DNA of 36,774 bases from Trichinella spiralis. Its lineage: Eukaryota > Nematoda > Enoplea > Trichinellida > Trichinellidae. The stretch lies in NCBI GenBank assembly GCA_000181795.3, contig CM012953.1, positions 3,208,692-3,245,465 on the forward strand, written 5' to 3'. Shown here piece after piece: positions 1 to 9,939 of the stretch; positions within the stretch are counted from its first letter, which is position 1, and each line of letters begins with the position of its first letter. Under the pieces are notes generated by a model that saw only the letters and a list, made by a program, of their open reading frames with translations, searched no databases and had not been told where the DNA came from. Both the position numbers and the translations under genes were made by a program.

Positions 1-119
1 GATAGGTAATCATTCCGAAAAAAACCATTACAAGAAGTAGGTTAAATAGTGATTTTATTTTTCGTAGCCAACGAGCACTAACAACAACAATAGTAAACAA
101 CATATCAGTGAACGACATT

Positions 120-500
120 AACAAAGTGGTATCAGGGGGATTTCAAAATTACAAATTATTGTTTGTGGATAAAGATTGACGCTAAGGACAGCCGCTTTGT
201 TTATTAAAGCTTGGAATATAAACTCTTATTTGCCAATATCTTTAAGCGTACATAGCAACAGACTACTGGCACCAGCTTACTCACCACAATGGCATGGATG
301 GTAAAATCCTATTCATATCATTGAGGTACAACCTTGAATGTACCATCAGTACCCCAAGTTTTTACGGTTGCCATCAGTCTATATAGGCCAGGTGCTCATC
401 TACCCGGTAGGTTTCAACGTGATCTTCACTATCGATCCCAGCCGGAACTTCTAAATCTGTCAACACTGCACCCCCGCAGCCTTCTTTATCCTATACCAAA
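120..500 (-). pseudogene. FLYWCH/MULE transposase relic (copy a)
   Basis: Read on the minus strand, this segment carries the same sequence as the plus-strand relic at about 1230-1915. It starts with an intron-acceptor-like TATAG, then a FLYWCH zinc-finger piece (DKEGCGGAVLTDLE), and further on the transposase start TDGTFKVVPQ. It then runs through the region equivalent to KDIGTHGFIFQALINK. Several in-frame stops interrupt the transposase part, so it is a dead copy. FLYWCH plus MULE domains in this order are typical of Mutator-like DNA transposons. The left window edge hides any further part. Family call is by motif memory only. Confidence 0.7.
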
Positions 501-723
501 ATAAAGTAATTGTTAATAAGTAGGAACACATGCTGTACATTCAGCGCATACTTTTGAACATCTCCAATATTTCTGTTTGCGGGCACGTTTTAATTTATAT
601 ATCCTGCCTGCCATACCACCGAATTGGACCAAATCCCGTAATGATTTGGTACAAGATGTAACTCAGGGTACTGAGCAATAACAAGGAACAGAATAGAAAA
701 TGATTCGAATAACTCTGGAACGG

Positions 724-850
724 AAAGAACTGAACGCAAACGCAACACCAAAAGTGAAAATAAATTGTACAGTTTTGAATTTCATTTTAAATAACCATTT
801 TGCAACAATATTTAGTTTTCATTTTATATTTTATCTACAATCGAAGATCA
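724..850 (+). repeat. Dispersed repeat, copy 1
   Basis: This stretch matches 34288-34410 in the same orientation. The shared core is AAATAACCATTTTGCAACA followed by TTTAGTTTTCATTT, with a shared upstream part around AAACGCAA and AAAGTGA. It lies between the two opposed MULE relics. It is probably noncoding transposon sequence, but I cannot assign it to one element. Confidence 0.6.
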
Positions 851-1179
851 ACTTCTGATATTCCTTGTAGCACTAATGCTTTTTGTTGATACTGACAGAA
901 TAAAATTAATCACACACAAATAGCGCACGAAGAACACGTTGTGACGCGGACGTCCACCATGAGCAGCTGTGCACAATTCATCATTTAGCTTTGTACTAAA
1001 ATCGCCTTTATCAATTCATCTGATATGACAAAAGACGGGAAAAAATGCAGCACATTTATCAAACTCATAGAACAAAGCCGTATTATGTCTAACTGGCGGA
1101 AACAAGCGTTAAATGACTAGTAAGAAAAGGTGTAGAAATTAAACTATACCGGTAAAAAGAGTAAGAGTTGGGAGTGTTC

Positions 1180-2490
1180 AAAAGTATGTGCTGAATGTAC
1201 TGAATGTGTTCTTTTTCATTAACAATCTGTTTGTTTCGGTATAGGACAAGAAGGGGTGCAAAGGCTCAGTATCCACCAACCTGGATGTAACACCTGTGCC
1301 TCTCATATGGAAGCATGCCCGGTGGATCCGCACTAGGCATACAAAATGGAAAAATGGCGGTTCTAAAAAAGCGAAGCGCGGAATAAACGAAACCCATCTT
1401 CGTCATATACGACGAGGAAGCCTCCGCCGCCTCTGCTGAGCCATCAACATCTTGCTATTTTCTGGTTTTTAAACGGGTAAAGTCCACGATATACAGCCAC
1501 CGGTCAAAGCGCTACCCAAAACTGCCTGAACATTGTTGTCAGAACTTGCAAATCTCTGACGCATTCAGGACAACGAAGGCCAGTGAAGATTTTTTATTGT
1601 GGTAGTGTGCGTCAAAGCATATCCTGATCTTTTCGACGGCCGATAACATTAGACTACTGGCAGCCTTGAAAACCTGGGCCATGGATGGCACATTCAAAGT
1701 TGTACCTCAATGCTATCAACAGCTTTTTACCATCCATACCGTTGTGGCTGGTAAACTGGTCCCAGCAGTCTATTGTTTATGTACCGGCAAAGATATTGGC
1801 ACTCACGGGTTCATTTTTCAAGCTTTAATAAACAAAGTGGCAGTTCTGGTGGTCGACCTTAATCCAGATACCATTATCTGTGATTTTGAAACAGCGTTCA
1901 TACCTGCCATTCAGGGCCACTTTCCAAATACGCGGGTACAGGGCTGCTAATTCCACTTCTGCCAAGCGGTACATAGGAAAGTGAGTGAGCTGGGCTTAAA
2001 AACGAGATATCGAATCGAAGAAGAAACAAAAAAAGATAAAAATGCTCATTGCCACCGCTTTCCTCCATGTACCAGAAGTTGACACGGGCGTTACACTGCT
2101 TGAAGCAGGCACTACGGGTACCCTGGCAGCTTTATTTCATTACTTTAAGCAAGGGTGGATGACCGATGATAGACTGCCGTTTTGGAATGTACATAATGTA
2201 AACATTAGGACAAATAACCACTTGGAATGTTGGCATAATCAGTTCAACAAAAGAGCGGGAAAAGTCACGTCAGGTTTTATGAACTGCTCCAGCTCTTGAT
2301 AGCAGAACAGGGTGTGGTGAACACGCTCATCAACCAGCTGCTATCAAGAAATCCTGCCGCTGGTTGCTTAAGACGGGTAAACCGTACTTATGCTGAGAAA
2401 CAACGATGGATCATAAGATATACCGTATTGATTAATAATCCTAGATTGATGTTCTTCTTCCGCTTTGGATTATGGCTGACGATTTGAGTT
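1180..2490 (+). pseudogene. FLYWCH/MULE transposase relic (copy b)
   Basis: A decayed Mutator-like transposase. A FLYWCH piece (DKKGCKGSVSTNLD) follows an acceptor-like TATAG near 1245. The MULE core begins around 1666 (MDGTFKVVPQCYQQLFTIHT, then AVYCLCTGKD and a DFETAF stretch) and runs to a stop at 1948-1950. Past that stop the same frame reads FHFCQAVHRKVSELGL. A different frame at 2042-2299 gives the C-terminal part with RTNNHLECWHNQFN, and the frame shifts back near 2281 to read ELLQLLIAEQGV. At least one stop and two frame changes break it. An inverted second copy lies at 120-500 and another fragment at about 33180-33570. Confidence 0.8.
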
Positions 2491-3271
2491 TGGTTTTAAA
2501 TATTCCAAATAACTATAATTCACTACACGAATGTAGAGTTCACCAGCTGAAACACACCAATGCTTGACAGATAGACATGGGATGGATTTTTGATTGACAA
2601 AAATGAAAAAAAATATTTTGCTCAAAATTTATTCTAATCTGAAGTTTCAGTAACTGCTCTGTTTACCAAAGTATAAACAAATGTGTTCGTAAATTCGTCA
2701 CAAATCCATCAACTGGGTCACCCGCGGTGCCCAACAACAAATGATGGAATAATGTTTCTTTGCTATAAGGCAAAAATAATGCAAAGTTGCCGGCCAAAAG
2801 CACTGGATTTTGTGCCGATGGAAAGCTGCCAAACCAAACCGGTTTCAACATTTATTCATTAGCCACATATTTGCCGGCATTTAGCTGCCTCACAGTGAAC
2901 AAGTGCGTGGCATTTTTGTACAGCGATACAATCATTTTAAACAAAGCGACTAGCCATGTGGCTTTCAGTGCAGTTCTTCACTTGTGATTCCCACAAGAGC
3001 CACGAAAGAAAAATTCAGTATAGGGTTGGCTTGCTGGTATCGGTGTTTCGCTTAGTTTGTAATTGCACTTGGCATCATAAAAGGTATAAAGAGAGCTCTA
3101 GAGCCTGGCTATTTAAGCCATGCTTTCAGAATCCAGATTTAGCTCGTTCAAAAAATTCAATTTTTTCTGTCCTCTCTTGTTAATTACAAAATAAGACCGA
3201 ATGATTTGAAATTGTCCATTTTTTAATTAAACAAAAAGCTCACATTGTCAATACACTTCTTTGAATTCACA
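2491..3271. other. Spacer with an unassigned minus-strand open fragment
   Basis: This lies between the MULE relic and the 3' end of the NUP98-NUP96 gene. On the minus strand, about 2985 down to 2663 is open apart from one stop and reads like former coding sequence (RQLNAGKYVANE, then MLKPVWFGSFPSAQNP and LLLGTAGDPVDGF). I do not recognise the family. The segment is GC-richer than the genes beside it. It may be a fragment of another transposon or of a duplicated gene. No clear AATAAA was seen for the NUP96 3' end here. Confidence 0.35.
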
Positions 3272-6200
3272 TTATTCTTTACCGTAAACCTGAGCGTTTT
3301 TCAAATAAGTTATTGCAGCTTTAGCGACATTTTCTGCAGTGTCCAAAATAGTATCGTCTGGTACAGGCAGTTCTGTCAGCAGTTCACTCATCTGTACCAC
3401 TTGCTTATCACTGAACAACTGCTGAAATATGGACAATAGTTTAAGTGCAATTTCTGTTCGACACTGTCTAAAATTGAAGTTTATCAAAAAAAAACAACTC
3501 TCAACATTCACATATTACGACTAACAACTGCAAAATATTGTCAGACGGAACAAAGCACAGCTTGGTGGCTAATTTCTTCAGTTTTCGTTTAGTTACTGCA
3601 GAGGATTTCGTCATCGATTCAACCTGATTCAAAAAATAAAAAAAAGAAACCAATAATACATAAAAAGAATGCAATGTTCAATGAATCCTACTTCAATATG
3701 ATGAAATTACACCAAGATTAAATGTACGTACCTTACCGGGATCCATTTTCATCAATTCGATCGCTTCAAAATATATTTCTCCCAGAAAATGCCATTCGGA
3801 AATGCTAGAGGAATGTTTTTCCAGTGTCAATTTTTTAATGTTCAACAATTCATCGAATTTTCCTAAACAAAAAAAATTAAAACTTTCTTACATATCAATC
3901 ACAGCACAAAAATCACTTGAAGCAAAACCATACCCTCGAGAAACAGTTTTGGACCAATGTGTTCTGTGAACAGTTGATGCGCCATGTTATAGTTGCACGC
4001 TTTCAATTGCCATTTAAATTCAGCCCAGAAATCCTCTTCTGCATGTGCTCTTAATGCCTGCAAGAATGTTCGTGGTCAAACAAAAAGAAAAAAGTAAAAA
4101 CATGAATGCGCTGAAACCATAGAACTGAAAAGCCATTTCTCTGGAATACCAATGGCTTTCACCAGAAAGGACCAAACCTCTTCGTCAGCGCTAAATCCAC
4201 GGTAAGCAATCATTCTCTGTATGGCAGTTATTCTTGTTTTCGAGTCTGCAATATGGGAAAGGACAAAAATAGCCCAATGCCAAAGACCAAGCTCTTCTAA
4301 CTGAGCAGCATAAGCGCAGTGCAAAGCATTCAACTGTTCATTCGAAACATTCGTATAACCAACTGCATGCAAAATTGTCCAAAGATGCCAACTGAAGTAA
4401 CAGAAAAAAAGTTATTAAAAAAATTTCAAATAAACCTCAAAATTCAAAATAACGTCATTTAATTTATCATAAACCGCACATCAGACTGGCTGAACAACAT
4501 TTATATTTACCAATGAAACAATAATAACTGTTCAATTTAAAATTTCAAAATCAACTAAACAACAACTCACTTTATTTCATCTGAAAACAATTTCATTAAT
4601 CCAGCAAACGTCTTGTAATTTATTCATGTAAAATTCATTAATTTCTTTTTTTTCTTACCTGACTGAATGTTAACATAGAATAACATGCCAAATAAATCAT
4701 ATATACAGTAACACTACTGCGCAGAATTGGGAAAGAATATTAGAAGGAGAATTAAATTCAAAAAGGGATCAACGAAAAAAGCTTGTACACTTTGAATATT
4801 CAACCGAACGTTTTTCTTAGAAAATTTCACTTTACAACAAAGTATGTAGAATATATTTGAAATTCAATTAAAAATTCAACATATAAAGACACTTCAATTT
4901 CCCTCATACCTCAAATGGTAATCCAATGGATCTTCTGACCACGTAGAGTTATTCAGTACACTTTCCAGTGAATGCTTCGTGTTGACAAAAAGCATCAACA
5001 AGTGATACAAAATGTCTGTTGCTACACAGTCTGAACTACTGTTGTACAAGTAGAGTGGAGAAGGCTTCGGAACGGAAAATTTCTCATGTTCCCAAAACTC
5101 ACTGTAATGTTTCAGCGCATTTTCGACAGATATTGCACCCCCATCGTAGTACCTGAAAATGACAATTGCATGTATTATTTAAAAAAAGAAAAAAGAAAAA
5201 AAAACAGCTAGAAATCTTCACACCAAAGAAAAAATGCAAATGCTGACAACCAATGAACATTGTGAAGTACGTCAATTACTCGGTTACCACTGCGACGCCA
5301 CGTCACCTGACCAGCGATCAACAAATATAATTTGAAAATTTTCGGATTTATAAAATTATCAACCTAAATAATATTTGAACAAAGTACTACTAATGATGAA
5401 ATAGTTCTATATATAATACTTTAGATACGGTCCATGCTTGCAGCTGATCAAGCATCAATTTGCGAGATTCGTCAGCAAGAGTTGCTTGACTAAGCAACGT
5501 AGATAATCGATAACACTTTTCAGATTGGCAAAGTTCAACAGCCTCATCAATGCTACCTTTGATTAGCAATAAAAATATCTCATCAAAAATCTGAAACATG
5601 ACAATAAAAATTAAAAATACAACAGCATAACTAACTGTAAATGAAAAATCTCAAACCTGAAAATCGTCGTTAAGTTCATGATTAAAAATGTATCGTCCAC
5701 TGCGATTTATTAGCCAATCAGATAATTTCTGCAAATCGATTACATCTTTCAAATCATCATCACTTTCTAAAAGAACAAATAAATCAATTGTCCATTTAGA
5801 ACAGATCAAAGTAGAGCTTACCAGGTCGAGGTTCCCAAAGCGCTTTGCAAAGCAGCACTGCATCCCGGCAGAGTTCAACATCTGGACAATCTGAGAACAT
5901 TTCGCACATGGAACAATGTTATAAAAAGAAAAAAAATCAAATTTCATCAACTACTACTACTTTTAGTTTGGTCTTTTAAAATTTCATCGTACGCGACAAT
6001 TAGCTTCACAGCATCGACAGGCGAAAAAAATGGAGACGAATCTTTATCCAATCTTTCGCTTAGATCGAAGCAGCATTTGAGCAACATTTTCAGAACATTC
6101 TGAAAATGGATAACTTTTAGAAGAGCGTTTGAAAAAATACAATCATATATTATTACAAAATAACTGTCAAAAAGGAAACATTTGAGCATTATGCAAAAAC

Positions 6201-7442
6201 AAATGCATATCCCTAATGACAATTTTTTGCAATCTGTTGCAACTAAGTTAGCAGTGTTTTTTTCTTATTTTTTTGTTTAATAATAAATAATTAACAAAAG
6301 TGTAAAATTTATGCGCAAAATTCAATATGTATACTTACTTTAAACGCTTCATCGTCACGTTTGGTTTTCATTTGCAAACGTGTAATGGTCGACATGGTAT
6401 TACTACCTGAAAATAAGAACAACAACAACAACAACGTTTCCTGAGAAATAAATCAATACAAATAGCATAATAATAATAATAATACAAGAGGAATATGAGA
6501 CTCTGTTGCAATGCCATCCTATTCGACATTCGTTGGACAATTGTCTGTGGTGCAGTTTAGCTGGCAAGTGATTCAAAATGGGAGATTTTTGAGGTGGAAT
6601 AAATTCCACATTAAATTGAACTGCAGTTGTTTCAGATTCATCGGAAATACAGACATCGTCAGGCTTCTTTTTGGTCTCGGCTAAAATTGCTGCTTCTTTA
6701 CTTTTTTCATCTTTTCCACCAATATCTGTCTCATCTATACAGAGAAAAATAAACAAAACTGTTCATATATTTTCTTTTATTCACCATCAAAGTAACTGAC
6801 CAATCATCAACATGCTGCTTTCGTATAGGTCGGTTAAAGATGGCAATTGATTAACTTTTTCTTCTTTTTTCATTGAAATGCGTCCAGTTTTCAAAATTGG
6901 TAAACCAATACCGCAATCAACTCCTTTCAAAAGTTTCTCACTACTTGCCAATGCTAATCTTATGCTAGAGTGGGTAATATTTTTTGACTGGTTAGTTTTC
7001 AACCGTTCTGCGACCACTCCTTCCGCACCATCAGCAGCACCTGTACAAACATACAGAAATATATCGAGAAGAAAAACTTTAAAAATAACAACCAATAATG
7101 AGATATTTTTTACTGATATTGCTCTGTTCGATTGTTTTCTTTTTAGCTGTAGATTCCGACGTGATTTTTCCATTAGCAGAAATGGAAGACGATTTCGGAC
7201 TTTCAGCGCCCAATTTCACAACAGACGATACCGTTGTACAAATACTATTCGCTTTGGGATGAGGCTAGAAATTAAACAAAAATTTTCTCTTTTAAATTTC
7301 ACTCTTCCATTTTGAAAATTCTACATCAAACCGATTTATCTTTCGTTTCTTTCTTTTCGACAATTTTTTCTTCCGACTGCTTTGAAAGTGGTCCCCCATT
7401 TTCTTCAGCTTCATCCGAATCATCGTCCAATCCATATTTTGA
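3272..7442 (-). other. NUP96: Nup96 portion of the precursor
   Basis: From the Ser of HFS onward, the protein is the Y-complex scaffold nucleoporin Nup96. Recognisable family segments include ECRIGW near the start and ELCRDAVLLCKALWE (matching the human WTLCEALWG stretch). Later come SIDEAVELCQ, LLSQATLADESRKLML, EDPLDYHLSWHLW, YAAQLEELGLWHWAIFVLSH and IPEKWL. It ends in PVPDDTILDTAENVAKAAITYL. The order of these helical segments is the usual one. Two junctions offer small in-frame alternatives: repeated GTA donors at 5951-5960 and tandem acceptors 9 nt apart at 5890/5881. Confidence 0.92.
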
Positions 7443-9895
7443 AAAATGCTTCACCTTGAATAAGACAAAAAATGTAGAAATAGAAACAATTTCCAAATTC
7501 ATATTCTTCTTCCTCCCAACATCAACAACGGGATCAAGAAGAAAAAGAAGAAGAAGAAGAAGAAATATCATGCTCGCGCTTACTTCAAAAATCCAAGAAC
7601 CAGTAGTTGGAGCATAACTGACAAATTTCGCGTTCATTTTTTCACACGCCCGTTTCAACTTTTCCTCATAACCAAGATGTTCCAATCGTTTAGCATCCTG
7701 AAATCAGTTTTTTTTTTCAAATAAATAAAACAATTTTGTCAGTCAAATGAAATTTTAAACTTTGACGATGAAACGATGAAAAAAATAATTATTTCCAAAT
7801 ATTATTAATTTTACTTTGATTGGTTCTTGACGAGTTTTGTCATTGGGCCAGACACGTTCCAATGTGATTATAGCAGCCCGATTCAAGCCCTGACCTATTG
7901 GTGGCTTGGACGAGGCGTCCGGATAGACGGTCACTTCCTTCAGTTCAAAGAAGACGAGCTTGTCCAAATTGAGATCGGTCAAATTCAACGGTCCTCGCCA
8001 AACAATTTTCCCATATCCATGTCGACCAACTTCGAAACGGTCAACAACGCACTCGCCCGAGCGTGTCATTTTCGACGCCAGTTCGTCCAAATTTGGCGTG
8101 AAATAATAATCCGAACGTGTTGATGTGATTTTCAAGCCTTTCTTGTTGAATAATTTCACTCCTGTCGACGACGTTCCACTGTCGTTCAGGTCGACAACGT
8201 TGGTCGACGCTGACGTTGAATAATTATTCTTATCCGACATTTTGCTTTCAATTCCACTTCTACTAGGACCACCACTGGAGGCGATGTGGTCGTATTCAGA
8301 AACTTCAACCGTTCCATTTATCGAAAAATCCGACGACTTGGTAATGCTTGGACTGCTGTTCGATTTGGCTTTTCGATCTCTGGATGTATTATTATTGATC
8401 AGTGAAACGGCCGCGCTTTCATTGTCTGCATGGGAACCGTTGCTCAAACTGAAAATCCATTTATCATCAATTATATGAAAAACAAAATTATCCAATTGTA
8501 TAAATTTTCTTCATTTTATATTTTTTACTTCGATCCCTCATCTATTGACGTAATTGGCTTCGCATTATCGAAAAATGATAATTCCGGTAGAAACGGGGTA
8601 CAATTCGTATTGGAACACTAAAATTATCACTGCTTTATCAAAGAAAAAAAAACAGAATTTTCATCATTTCTTACTCTTATTTCAAATAAATTATCATTGT
8701 CAACAAAATAATTTTTATTAACCACACACACTGCACGTACATTTTAAAAATAACACTAATAAACAACAATTCAGGCAATCGAAAATTTATAAAAATAAAA
8801 CAGTTAGTAAATATGAAATGAACGGTCAACACAATTTAAACAAGCAGATGACAAAGTAAATTGGAAACTAATAACGCACATGTATATATAAATAGAAAAT
8901 TCTTTTACAATAAATAATGATGCTATCATGAACAGAAAATACAAATTTCTCAAATCAATTAACTAATAGAATGGCAAATTAGCTGTCTTGTTTATTCGGC
9001 AAATGAATAATCATTTTACCTGAACACGTTTCTTCAGCACGAGCTTTTTTATCCTGTCCCTTGGTACAAAACCATCATGCGAACCGCTCACCACTTCTTC
9101 GTCCAAATCATCAACCAGTGCTGCCAAGCTCTTAAGTGAAAAGAATATTAAAAAATAAAAAGAAAATAATGCACAAATTAAAAAAAAAACATGCCTTAGC
9201 TTGTCGACTGCTAGCTTGCAAGCGGTCCATGATTGGTTTTGTAGGTATGCGTGGTGATGACCGAACCGGAGGTAGCATGACCGTTTCCGGTACTACTCTA
9301 GACAAAGTGGATAAATCCAAAGCTTTGCGCATCTGCAGTGGATCTGTTGGATTTTTCAATAACTCCGAATGAGATTCGGTTAATTTCAACAACGGACTTT
9401 CGCCGTACGGTGAATTTGCCATCGCTTGCAACTGAGAACGAACCAAATTTTCTTGCGCTGCCAGAACATTCGGATCACTGGAATTGCAAACAAAAAAAAA
9501 TATCGATCAAGATATATTATTTCAAATCAAACATGCTTACGTTCCAATGGGCACAACGTAATTTGTATTAAGACCTGCACTTTGCTGTGCAACTCCGGGA
9601 AAAGAAGAACTGCTCAATGCATTTGCTTTAAAAAATATACAACAGACTATTTTTATTTCAAAAAAAATATGTAAATATGAAAAACTTTTACCAACCTGGG
9701 ACAGAAGAAGAAAAAAAAGATAGCGTCGGCTTGGTGTTAGCTGGAGCACCGAATAAATTTCCAGCAATAGTACTCGAAGGTTGGCTGCTGCCAAATAATC
9801 CACTGCCCGAGAACAGTGATGGCTGTCCAAAAGCTGTCCCAAACAATGACTTTTGTTGTTGCTGTTGTTGCTGCTGCTGTTGCTGTTGTTGCTGT

Positions 9896-9939
<44 letters not shown>

